Part shown: positions 11,759-18,822 of the stretch, piece after piece
Layout of the letters: every line of letters starts with the position of its first letter
How positions within the stretch are numbered: position 1 is the stretch's first letter
NCBI RefSeq assembly: GCF_003289955.1
Contig: NZ_QLZR01000012.1
Span: 1-46,571 of the forward strand
Direction of reading: 5' to 3'
From: Planococcus halotolerans
GTDB lineage: Bacteria; Bacillota; Bacilli; Bacillales_A; Planococcaceae
Length of the DNA stretch: 46,571 nt
Made by a program: the position numbers and the translations under genes
Notes under the pieces: model-generated
What the model was told of the DNA's origin: nothing
Databases searched by the model: none
What the model saw: only the letters and a program-made list of their open reading frames with translations

Positions 11759-11787
11759 TTGACTTGTTGCCATTTCGATAGTATGAT
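11759..11787 (+). promoter_or_regulatory. Sigma-A promoter for tRNA-Met
   Basis: -35 TTGACT (11759-11764), 17-bp spacer, -10 TATGAT (11782-11787). Predicted transcription starts about 14 nt before the mature tRNA. Confidence 0.75.
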
Positions 11788-11808
11788 ATGAAATGTCCGT
11801 TTCACCAA

Positions 11809-11882
11809 GGCGGCGTAGCTCAGCTGGCTAGAGCGTACGGTTCATACCCGTGAGGTCGGGGGTTCGATCCCCTCTGCCGCCA
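11809..11882 (+). tRNA. tRNA-Met (CAU anticodon, elongator type)
   Basis: A 74-nt cloverleaf. Acceptor stem GGCGGCG/TGCCGCC (one G-U), D arm GCTC...GAGC, anticodon stem TACGG/CCGTG with loop TTCATAC (anticodon CAT), and T arm GGGGG-TTCGATC-CCCTC. The discriminator base is A and CCA is not encoded. The first acceptor pair is G-C, so it is not an initiator-type mismatch. The sequence closely resembles B. subtilis trnSL-Met1, as I remember it. It stands alone on the plus strand with its own promoter and terminator, opposite to its neighbours. Confidence 0.95.
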
Positions 11883-11890
11883 TCTTATAG

Positions 11891-11928
11891 AAATAAGCGT
11901 CCCTTTCGCAGGGACGCTTATTTTTTTT
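11891..11928 (+). terminator. Intrinsic terminator after tRNA-Met
   Basis: Perfect 12-bp stem AATAAGCGTCCC / GGGACGCTTATT with a seven-base loop, then a run of T. It ends the tRNA transcript before the convergent yabR gene. Confidence 0.95.
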
Positions 11929-11972
11929 GCCTTGCTGCCAGAAAAGTATCAATCTACACTGGAAAATTTGTT

Positions 11973-12004
11973 AGAAAAAAACGCTTCCCAGTTTGAGAAG
12001 CGTT
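11973..12004 (-). terminator. Intrinsic terminator after yabR
   Basis: Minus-strand stem AACGCTTC / GAAGCGTT with a nine-base loop and seven T. It lies about 60 nt past the yabR stop and faces the tRNA terminator. Confidence 0.85.
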
Positions 12005-12067
12005 CCATTATCACTATGGTTCAGCTGCGCTGAAGCATCTTTCCATGCCATTAAAACAGCTAGCAAG

Positions 12068-12487
12068 TTAGCCTCTTTTTGAGCCTCGGCCACCGCGCTT
12101 GGATTCTGTAGCGCGTTTCAACGTCGTCATATTCTCTTCGCTGTCTTTAAGGAACTTCGCCATTTTTGTTTCAAAGTTCTCTTTAGGCGCGCGGTCAAAC
12201 GAACGGTTGCTTGGACGTGGGCGTTGTGGACGATCTGTTGCGCCAGCTGGCTGTGGTTTTGCTTTGCGAATGGAAAGGCCGATTTTACCGTCAGCTTCCA
12301 CATTCATTACTTTAACTTCCACCATTTCCCCAACTTTTAAATGATCATTGATGTCTTTTACATAGTTGTCGGCGACTTCACTAATATGCACGAGGCCTGT
12401 TGCACCAGTTGGAAGCTGAACGAACGCTCCAAAATTTGTAATACCTGTAACTTTACCTTCTAACTTGCTGCCTACTTCAATCGACAT
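12068..12487 (-). CDS. yabR: S1 RNA-binding domain protein YabR
   Basis: General-stress-type S1 protein of the YabR/GSP13 family. Residues 1-73 form one S1 domain (GSKLEGKVTGITNFGAFVQL, GLVHISE, GKIGLSIRK). The remaining 65 residues are a basic, proline- and glycine-rich tail ending in an RGGRGSKRG patch suited to RNA binding. The 139 residues are close to B. subtilis YabR in length and it sits after divIC as there. The ATG at 12487 has AAGGAGGAG upstream at a longish spacing of about ten bases. A perfect-hexamer promoter and a structured leader precede it. The molecular target is not known to me. Confidence 0.92.
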   Translation of the reverse strand: MSIEVGSKLEGKVTGITNFGAFVQLPTGATGLVHISEVADNYVKDINDHLKVGEMVEVKVMNVEADGKIGLSIRKAKPQPAGATDRPQRPRPSNRSFDRAPKENFETKMAKFLKDSEENMTTLKRATESKRGGRGSKRG

Positions 12488-12516
12488 AAAAAAAATGCTC
12501 CTCCTTAAAAATTAAG

Positions 12517-12562
12517 ATGGCTGTTAAAAGCCATATAGTTAATATCCTAGGGTTTTATCCCT
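12517..12562 (-). promoter_or_regulatory. Structured 5' leader of yabR (two hairpins)
   Basis: Minus-strand transcript from the promoter at 12570-12597 would begin with a hairpin AGGGATAAAACCCT (12549-12562), followed by ATGGCT/AGCCAT (12517-12534), before the ribosome site. A 5'-terminal hairpin may stabilise the mRNA; function is inferred. Confidence 0.45.
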
Positions 12563-12569
12563 ACTTTTT

Positions 12570-12597
12570 ATTATAACCATGAAAAAAAGAGTGTCAA
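12570..12597 (-). promoter_or_regulatory. Sigma-A promoter for yabR inside the divIC terminator
   Basis: Perfect consensus hexamers on the minus strand: TTGACA (12592-12597), 16-bp spacer, TATAAT (12570-12575). The -35 lies in the loop and distal stem edge of the divIC terminator. Confidence 0.8.
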
Positions 12598-12612
12598 CCG
12601 ACGACTCTTTTT
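12582..12612 (-). terminator. Intrinsic terminator after divIC
   Basis: Nine-base stem AAAAAGAGT / ACTCTTTTT with an 11-base loop that holds most of the yabR -35 element. Confidence 0.75.
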
Positions 12613-12626
12613 CTCACGTTTTTTCT

Positions 12627-13013
12627 TCACTTTTCCGGTAATGTAAAGATAATTTCGCCCTGTTCAGATACAAACAGTTCTTTTTTGGCCAGTTTTGCCA
12701 AATATTCATCATCATTCAACAGGATAATCTGCTCTTCCAGTTGCGCCTGCTCTTTTTTGACTTCCTTAAGTGCAAGCTGTGCTTCTTCCCGCAATTGCTC
12801 TTTTTCGGCCATTGTCTGCGATTGTGCATAGATGGTGGTACCGATCCAGACGGTTGCCAGCAAAACAACCAAGCCGAAGACAGCAAGTCTTCTGAACAAC
12901 CGTACTTTATGGGCCATCTGCCTTTTTTCTTTCCGTTCCACCGAGCGGACATAGTCATTCCGTATTGAAGCGACATCCGGAGCAGCGGTGGTTTTCTCTC
13001 TCTTCAAACTCAT
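12627..13013 (-). CDS. divIC: Cell division protein DivIC (FtsB family)
   Basis: Bitopic divisome protein that pairs with FtsL and DivIB to activate septal wall synthesis. The 128 residues comprise a basic cytoplasmic N-terminus (1-42), a membrane segment at about 43-63, a coiled coil at about 64-98 and a short C-terminal domain (LAKLAKKELFVSEQGEIIF), the FtsB/DivIC plan. The ATG at 13013 has AAAGGGGG upstream. In B. subtilis the gene follows yabP and yabQ; here the plus-strand carAB-argF operon lies upstream in divergent orientation, so divIC needs its own promoter (see 13046-13074). Confidence 0.93.
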   Translation of the reverse strand: MSLKREKTTAAPDVASIRNDYVRSVERKEKRQMAHKVRLFRRLAVFGLVVLLATVWIGTTIYAQSQTMAEKEQLREEAQLALKEVKKEQAQLEEQIILLNDDEYLAKLAKKELFVSEQGEIIFTLPEK

Positions 13014-13045
13014 GACTTGTTTCCCCCTTTGCTTACGTTGTTGCC

Positions 13046-13074
13046 ATTATACATGAAAACCCTTGCTTTTATAA
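13046..13074 (-). promoter_or_regulatory. Probable promoter for divIC
   Basis: Minus-strand -10 TATAAT (13046-13051) with a 17-bp spacer to a weak -35 TTATAA (13069-13074). It overlaps the inverted repeat at 13056-13081. It is needed because divIC no longer has a co-directional upstream gene. Confidence 0.5.
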
Positions 13075-13085
13075 GGGTTTTTTTT
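13056..13085 (+). terminator. Plus-strand terminator-like hairpin between divIC and carA
   Basis: Perfect nine-base stem AAAACCCTT / AAGGGTTTT with an eight-base loop and eight T on the plus strand. Nothing on the plus strand upstream is a gene, so it could stop antisense transcription across divIC, or be a remnant. Its position over the divIC promoter also allows a regulatory role. The remainder up to 13296 is very AT-rich and holds only carA control signals. Confidence 0.5.
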
Positions 13086-13158
13086 ATTTTCTTCCCAACC
13101 AGTGTGACTTTTCCTTTTTAAATTTATATTTCTTTTTTATTAATTAATAAAAATACTA

Positions 13159-13188
13159 TTGACTTAATATTTATGCATACTTTATTAT
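13159..13188 (+). promoter_or_regulatory. Sigma-A promoter for carA-carB-argF
   Basis: -35 TTGACT (13159-13164), 18-bp spacer, -10 TATTAT (13183-13188). Transcription would start about 100 nt before carA. Confidence 0.6.
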
Positions 13189-13235
13189 GAGATACTATAC
13201 CTTAAACCTATTAATTATATGCATTTTATCTTTTC
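13174..13235 (+). promoter_or_regulatory. Candidate ARG boxes (ArgR/AhrC operators)
   Basis: TGCATACTTTATTATG at 13174-13189 agrees at about 11 of 16 positions with the Bacillus ARG-box consensus as I remember it, and it covers the promoter spacer and -10. A second TGCATTTT half-site starts at 13220. Arginine repression of carAB-argF is the expected control; the sites are weak by eye in such AT-rich DNA. Confidence 0.35.
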
Positions 13236-13296
13236 ATTACATTTTCCAATTTAATAAATATACATTTTTACTGAATAATCAAAGGAGGCAGAGAAA

Positions 13297-14367
13297 ATGG
13301 AGGGATTGTTGTCGTTAGCGAATGGTGCTTCGTTTAAAGGGGATTGGAATGGAAATCTCGGAGCTGTTCAAGGAGAGATTGTATTTTTCACCGGAATGAC
13401 CGGATACGAAGAGGTGTTGACCGACCCGTCCTATAAGGGCCAAATCATTGTATTTTCTTATCCATTAATCGGCCAATATGGCGTTAAAGCCAGTCATCTT
13501 CAATCAGAGAAGATTCAAGCAGCAGGTATTGTAGTAGCTGAGTTATATAACGGGCCTGTCGAAAAAGGGGCAATGACGCTTGGCCGTTTCTTGGAAAATG
13601 CACAAGTGCCTGTATTAAGCGGTGTTGATACCCGCTCTGTTATTCAGTCCTTGCGCGATTTTGGCACTATGCAGTCACATATTGGGTCTTCTCTTTCCGG
13701 AATCGTCCAATGGTCAGCCGTGCAGACTGATTTCTTTTCAGATGCTGACAATCATGCGGAAATCGTGACATTCGGTGAAGGAGAAATCCATATCGGCTTG
13801 ATTGATTTCCATTACAAATCTTCCATTCTCGCTGAATTGCTCAAGCGACAATGCAAAGTCAGTGTCATTCCATATACAATATCGACCGAACGATTGGATC
13901 TTCTTCAGCTTGATGGTCTATTATTCTCGAATGGACCGGGGGACCCCGCCGCATTGTCTCCTCGTTTTCCTGTTTACCGGGACTGGGCAGAGCGGTATCC
14001 GGCCTTCGGCATCTGCCTTGGACATCAAGTTCTTGCGTCAGCTTTCGGAGCAAAGACAACAAAGCTGCTGTTCGGTCATCGCGGGGCCAACCATCCTGTG
14101 GTAAACCTGAAAACGCTGCGCGTCGCAATGAGTTCCCAGAATCACAGTTACGTAGTGGAGGACACCAGCATCAAAGAAACGCCGTTTTCCATTCTCTATA
14201 GAAATGTCAATGACGGAAGCATTGAAGGGCTTTTCCACCCGGAGCTTCCGATTATGACCGTACAATTCCATCCGGAAGCGGCGCCGGGCCCCGCTGATCA
14301 TCTTGAATTGTTCAGCCAGTTCCTATCCACTGTACAACAGAAAAAGAAGGTGAAAATGCATGCCTAA
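13297..14367 (+). CDS. carA: Carbamoyl-phosphate synthase, small (glutaminase) subunit, arginine-linked
   Basis: Hydrolyses glutamine and passes ammonia to CarB for carbamoyl phosphate synthesis. The 356-residue protein has the N-terminal CarA domain and a class I glutamine amidotransferase domain with nucleophile C240 in FGICLGHQ and the H325/E327 pair in VQFHPE, so it is catalytically complete. The ATG has AAAGGAGG upstream. It overlaps carB by 8 nt. Pairing with argF rather than with pyr genes indicates the arginine-specific enzyme, as in the B. subtilis argCJBD-carAB-argF cluster. It lies on the strand opposite to its neighbours. Confidence 0.96.
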   Translation: MEGLLSLANGASFKGDWNGNLGAVQGEIVFFTGMTGYEEVLTDPSYKGQIIVFSYPLIGQYGVKASHLQSEKIQAAGIVVAELYNGPVEKGAMTLGRFLENAQVPVLSGVDTRSVIQSLRDFGTMQSHIGSSLSGIVQWSAVQTDFFSDADNHAEIVTFGEGEIHIGLIDFHYKSSILAELLKRQCKVSVIPYTISTERLDLLQLDGLLFSNGPGDPAALSPRFPVYRDWAERYPAFGICLGHQVLASAFGAKTTKLLFGHRGANHPVVNLKTLRVAMSSQNHSYVVEDTSIKETPFSILYRNVNDGSIEGLFHPELPIMTVQFHPEAAPGPADHLELFSQFLSTVQQKKKVKMHA

Positions 14368-17300
14368 AAATAATGATATAAAGAAAGTACTCGTCATAGG
14401 TTCCGGAGCCATCGTCATCGGCCAGGCCGCTGAATTTGATTATTCAGGCACACAAGCCTGCCTGGCATTGAAAGAAGAAGGCGTTACCGTAATTCTCGTC
14501 AACAACAATCCAGCAACAATCATGACGGATAAATCCGTTTCAGATAAGGTTTACTTTGAAGCTTTGAACATGGAAAGTCTGGTTGCCATTATTGAAGCAG
14601 AACGTCCCGATGGTCTGCTCGCAACTGTAGGCGGGCAAACAGGGCTGAATTTGGCAATGGCATTATCAGATGCAGGGATTCTTGCAAAATTCGGCATAAA
14701 ACTCCTTGGCACCAATATTGATTCCATCAAACAAGCGGAAGACCGGGAGCAATTCCGTGCCTTGATGAATAAACTGGATGAACCTGTGCCGCACAGCGAT
14801 ATTGTTTATTCAGTTGAGGATGCACTGGAATTTGCTGATCAAATCGGCTATCCGCTCATCGTTCGCCCCGCTTATACACTCGGTGGCTTCGGAGGCGGCA
14901 TTGCAAAAGATGAAACAGCCTATATCACGCTCGTCGGACAAGGGCTAAGTGCAAGTCCCATCCAGCAATGCCTCGTAGAGAAAAGCATTGCCGGCTATAA
15001 GGAAATCGAATACGAAGTAATGCGCGATGCCGACGGCACATGCATCACGGTTTGTAATATGGAAAATCTGGATCCAGTGGGCGTACATACCGGTGACTCG
15101 ATCGTTGCAGCCCCAAGCCAGACAATCAACGACCGGGATTACCACATGCTGCGGAGTGCATCCATCAAGATTATCGAAGCACTTGGGATTATCGGTGCCT
15201 GTAATGTTCAATTCGCGCTTCATCCGGAAACGTCGGCATATTATTTAATCGAAGTAAATCCGCGAGTCAGCCGCTCGTCGGCGCTTGCCTCCAAAGCAAC
15301 CGGCTACCCGATCGCCAAAATCGCCGCCAAGCTCGCACTCGGCTATTCGCTTTCCGAATTGAAAAACCCGGTGACTGGCACCACGTTCGCCAGTTTTGAA
15401 CCGGCACTTGATTATGTAGCTGTAAAATTGCCGCGTTGGCCGTTCGATCAATTCCAGGATGCCAATCGACTGCTCGGAACTCAGATGAAAGCAACCGGCG
15501 AAGTCATGGCGATTGAACGAAGCATGGAAGCGGCACTCCAGAAGGCGATCCGCTCGCTCGATATGACGCTTGATGGCTTTCGCCTTCCCGCACTTTCCAC
15601 TATGCCGATGGACCAACTTGAAACACTGGCGATTGAAGCGGATGACCGGCGCCTCTTCGTGCTTTTCGAATTGCTGATACGCAACAAGAGCATCGATTCG
15701 CTGCAGCAATCGACCGGCATCGCACCGTATTTCCTGTATGTACTGAAGCGGATTGTCGACGAGTGGAATAAATTATCATCCTTATCCTGGTTTGGCATGA
15801 CGTATGAGCGCCTCCAGCAGGCAAAGATGCTTGGATTCAGCGATCAGCATCTCGCCAAAATGTGGGGGATTTCCGCTTCAGAAATCTGGGGACAACGGAA
15901 ATGCTGGAATCTGTTTCCCGCCTACCGCGTTATTGATACCTGTGCAGCAGAATTTCGTTCCCAGACAAATTACTATTATTCCACCTGGAACGGCGTTTCT
16001 GACTTGCGCCAGGCAAACAGCAAAAAAGTGGCAGTAATTGGATCCGGTCCGATTCGGATAGGCCAGGGTATTGAGTTCGATTATTGCTGCGTCCATAGTG
16101 TAAAGGCGCTTCAGAAGCTAGGCTACGAAGCAGTGATGATCAACAACAACCCTGAAACGGTGAGCACCGATTACGAAGTTGCCGATGCGCTATATTTTGA
16201 ACCGTTGACTGCGGAAGACATTCTCAATGTACTCGATTTCGAAGGTATTTCTGATGTCATTATCCAGTTCGGCGGCCAGACATCACTCAACGTTGCAGGA
16301 GCGCTTGAAGAAGCGGGCATCACCGTGCTCGGCTCTTCGGTCGATTTACTGGACCAGATGGAAGACCGTGACCGATTTTATTCGTTCCTCAAGTCGATAG
16401 GTCTACCTGTGATTCCGAGTTTCACAGCGGAAACACCGACAGAGATTCCGCAATTTGCGGAAACGCTCGGCTATCCGGTGCTGCTGCGCCCGTCTTATGT
16501 AATCGGCGGCAAAGGCATGATAGTACTGTCTAACAAGCAAGAGCTTGAAGACTGGCTTGCGAAGACAGAAGCAGTATTCCCGGTTCTTGTCGATCATTTC
16601 ATCACCGGCAAGGAAGTGGAGGCGGATATTCTGACCGACGGTGAAAATTCATGGATACCAGCAATCTTTGAACATATTGAAGGAACCGGCGTCCATTCAG
16701 GGGACAGCATATCCATTACTCCGCCCGTCTCACTGACAAACGCTGAACGGGAGGAACTTGCCGTAACCGCCAAGCATATTGCCCGGAACATGAATTACAC
16801 CGGCTTGTTCAATATTCAATTTGTTTATGAAGAAGGGCAGCTGTTTGTCATGGAAATCAATCCCCGGGCTTCGCGCACTGCTCCAATCAGTTCAAAAGTG
16901 ACCGACGTACCTCTTGTGCAGCTGGCCACAGCTCTTTTGACCGGTGTGCCTTATGAAGAACTGGATATAGCCGGCCTGTATAACGGCCAACCTGAATATA
17001 CCGTCAAAGCGCCGGTATTCTCGCATATTAAGCTGCCAGGCCTGTCCCCTCTCCTGTCACCTGAAATGATGTCGACAGGTGAAGTGATTGGTCAAGATAC
17101 CGACCCCGCCGTCGCAATGCATAAAGCATTGAGCGGAGCTTCTCTGCAACTGGCTGACCTGACGGAAGGGGGCAGTATTTTCATTACTGAAAAATCCCTG
17201 CCGCTCCTCGAAACCGGTTTTTGGGAAAAGCATGGTTTCACCGTCTATACAGAAACATTATTGCCCTTTACCGAATGGATGATGACTGCATCCAAAAAAG

Positions 17301-17452
17301 CTTATATCGATTTGACCCCGGCCCCCGATAAAGTTCAAGCGTCCCAAGCTGCCGTCCATCGTGTGCATGTATGGACACGCGCAGAAACAATCAACGCATT
17401 CAAAGAATCTGTAAAACTTATGAAAAACCAAAAAGGAGTGCTTGTAAAATGA
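14360..17452 (+). CDS. carB: Carbamoyl-phosphate synthase, large subunit, arginine-linked
   Basis: Makes carbamoyl phosphate from bicarbonate, ammonia and two ATP. The 1030 residues match the arginine-type large subunit. Order: carboxyphosphate ATP-grasp half (about 1-400, starting with VLVIGSGAIVIGQAAEFDYS), oligomerisation region (about 400-550), second ATP-grasp half (about 550-930, starting VAVIGSGPIRIGQGIEFDY) and a short C-terminal MGS-type allosteric domain (about 930-1030). Both halves keep the EVNPR/EINPR magnesium-site segments. It overlaps carA by 8 nt and argF by 4 nt (ATGA), so the three genes are one translationally coupled operon. Confidence 0.97.
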   Translation: MPKNNDIKKVLVIGSGAIVIGQAAEFDYSGTQACLALKEEGVTVILVNNNPATIMTDKSVSDKVYFEALNMESLVAIIEAERPDGLLATVGGQTGLNLAMALSDAGILAKFGIKLLGTNIDSIKQAEDREQFRALMNKLDEPVPHSDIVYSVEDALEFADQIGYPLIVRPAYTLGGFGGGIAKDETAYITLVGQGLSASPIQQCLVEKSIAGYKEIEYEVMRDADGTCITVCNMENLDPVGVHTGDSIVAAPSQTINDRDYHMLRSASIKIIEALGIIGACNVQFALHPETSAYYLIEVNPRVSRSSALASKATGYPIAKIAAKLALGYSLSELKNPVTGTTFASFEPALDYVAVKLPRWPFDQFQDANRLLGTQMKATGEVMAIERSMEAALQKAIRSLDMTLDGFRLPALSTMPMDQLETLAIEADDRRLFVLFELLIRNKSIDSLQQSTGIAPYFLYVLKRIVDEWNKLSSLSWFGMTYERLQQAKMLGFSDQHLAKMWGISASEIWGQRKCWNLFPAYRVIDTCAAEFRSQTNYYYSTWNGVSDLRQANSKKVAVIGSGPIRIGQGIEFDYCCVHSVKALQKLGYEAVMINNNPETVSTDYEVADALYFEPLTAEDILNVLDFEGISDVIIQFGGQTSLNVAGALEEAGITVLGSSVDLLDQMEDRDRFYSFLKSIGLPVIPSFTAETPTEIPQFAETLGYPVLLRPSYVIGGKGMIVLSNKQELEDWLAKTEAVFPVLVDHFITGKEVEADILTDGENSWIPAIFEHIEGTGVHSGDSISITPPVSLTNAEREELAVTAKHIARNMNYTGLFNIQFVYEEGQLFVMEINPRASRTAPISSKVTDVPLVQLATALLTGVPYEELDIAGLYNGQPEYTVKAPVFSHIKLPGLSPLLSPEMMSTGEVIGQDTDPAVAMHKALSGASLQLADLTEGGSIFITEKSLPLLETGFWEKHGFTVYTETLLPFTEWMMTASKKAYIDLTPAPDKVQASQAAVHRVHVWTRAETINAFKESVKLMKNQKGVLVK

Positions 17453-18399
17453 CCCTGACGATGCCGTATGCCCCGCAAATTGTTCAAAATCACTTATTGT
17501 CACTGAAAGATTACAGCCCTTCGGAGATTCTGGAACTGCTGGCTTTGGCTGCAGAACTGAAAAAGCCGGAGAACAAACATTTGCCGCTGCTGCAAGGGAA
17601 AGTTCTCGGCATGATTTTTGAGAAATCTTCCACCCGTACACGAGTATCCTTTGAAGCCGGCATGCTGCAGCTTGGCGGACACGCCATATACCTGAGCACG
17701 CGTGACATTCAAATGGGGCGCGGTGAGACCATCGCTGACACAGCGCAAGTCCTGTCCGGCTATCTGGATGGCATCATGATACGGACTTTTGACCAGGCGA
17801 CTGTCGAGGAACTTGCTGACAATAGCAGTGTACCGGTTATCAATGGGTTGACCGACGACTTTCATCCGTGTCAGGTGCTCGCAGATTTATTGACGATCCA
17901 AGAACATTTCGGCACTTTTAAAGGGAAAAAGCTGACTTATATCGGCGATGGCAATAATATGTCTAATTCTTTGATGATCGGTGCTGCAAAAGTCGGGATG
18001 GACATTACCGTTGCTTGTCCTCCTGCATATGCGCCGAAACCGGAAATGATTGAATTGGCGAAAAGTATTGCTGTCCATACGGGTTCCAATATCCAGGTGA
18101 CTGCAAACGTGGTGGAAGCCGCAACCGGCAGCGACATCATCTACACTGACGTTTGGGCAAGCATGGGGCAGGAAGCGGAAGCACTTGAACGAATGAAGCA
18201 TTTCCAAGGCTTCCAAGTCAATGAACAACTTGTTCAGCATGCTAATTCAAATTATATTTTCATGCACTGCTTGCCTGCCCACCGGGAGGAAGAAGTATCT
18301 ACAGAAGTCTTGGAAGGTCCCAACTCCGTGGTGTTCCAAGAAGCAGAAAACCGGCTGCATGCGCAAAAAGCATTGTTGTTTGCACTGATGGCCAAGTGA
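17449..18399 (+). CDS. argF: Ornithine carbamoyltransferase
   Basis: Joins carbamoyl phosphate and ornithine to form citrulline, using the product of CarAB. The 316-residue reading from the ATG at 17449 carries the carbamoyl-phosphate motif STRTR at 61-65, HPCQ at 139-142 and the ornithine-site HCLPAHR at 273-279. An in-frame ATG 26 codons earlier lies inside carB and lacks a ribosome site, whereas AAGGAG precedes 17449. A strong bidirectional terminator follows. Because CarAB stands beside it, a biosynthetic (anabolic) role is favoured over the catabolic arginine deiminase pathway. Confidence 0.96.
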   Translation: MTLTMPYAPQIVQNHLLSLKDYSPSEILELLALAAELKKPENKHLPLLQGKVLGMIFEKSSTRTRVSFEAGMLQLGGHAIYLSTRDIQMGRGETIADTAQVLSGYLDGIMIRTFDQATVEELADNSSVPVINGLTDDFHPCQVLADLLTIQEHFGTFKGKKLTYIGDGNNMSNSLMIGAAKVGMDITVACPPAYAPKPEMIELAKSIAVHTGSNIQVTANVVEAATGSDIIYTDVWASMGQEAEALERMKHFQGFQVNEQLVQHANSNYIFMHCLPAHREEEVSTEVLEGPNSVVFQEAENRLHAQKALLFALMAK

Positions 18400-18474
18400 G
18401 CATGCACTATACGTGATCCATCAAAGTATAAGTTTCTTTTTTCTGCAAATGACAGCTATACACCGGTATATGCA

Positions 18475-18516
18475 AAAAAGCTGCACTTGAGCATTACGCT
18501 CACAGTGCAGCTTTTT
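18475..18516. terminator. Bidirectional terminator between argF and rqcP
   Basis: A 13-bp perfect outer stem AAAAAGCTGCACT / AGTGCAGCTTTTT with an inner TGAGC/GCTCA stem and a five-base loop. A-tract and T-tract lie on both sides, so it can terminate the convergent argF and rqcP transcripts. Confidence 0.95.
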
Positions 18517-18529
18517 ATATTTTGAACCC

Positions 18530-18820
18530 TTACGCTTCGTCATCGATGAACTCAGGTTCTACCTTGTCCAGCTTTTCTTCTTTTAATATCGTATACATAT
18601 TGGCTGTTTCTTCTTTACGGACGTTTTCTTTCAGCATATCCACCCGTACAGTTACAACCTTTTGGCCGAAGCGGATTTGCAGTTCGTCATTCTCTTTGAT
18701 GACCGAACTCGCTTTGGCTTTATTGCCGTTTACGGTAATGCGGCCCTGGTCTGCCACTTGCTTGGCCAATGTCCGGCGTTTGATCAGCCGGGAAACTTTC
18801 AGGAATTTATCGAGACGCAT
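18530..18820 (-). CDS. rqcP: S4-domain ribosome quality-control protein RqcP (YabO)
   Basis: Small RNA-binding protein. In B. subtilis YabO/RqcP works with RqcH on stalled 50S subunits to add C-terminal alanine tails. The 96-residue reading from the ATG at 18820 (AAAGGGAG upstream) begins MRLDKFLKVSRLIKRRTLAK, the conserved start of the family. The S4 fold covers about residues 1-65, and an acidic tail follows. Upstream in-frame starts lie inside mazG. The start is 2 nt after the mazG stop, so it is coupled to mazG. yabP and yabQ, next in B. subtilis, are absent and the argF terminator follows. Confidence 0.94.
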   Translation of the reverse strand: MRLDKFLKVSRLIKRRTLAKQVADQGRITVNGNKAKASSVIKENDELQIRFGQKVVTVRVDMLKENVRKEETANMYTILKEEKLDKVEPEFIDDEA

Positions 18821-18822
18821 AA

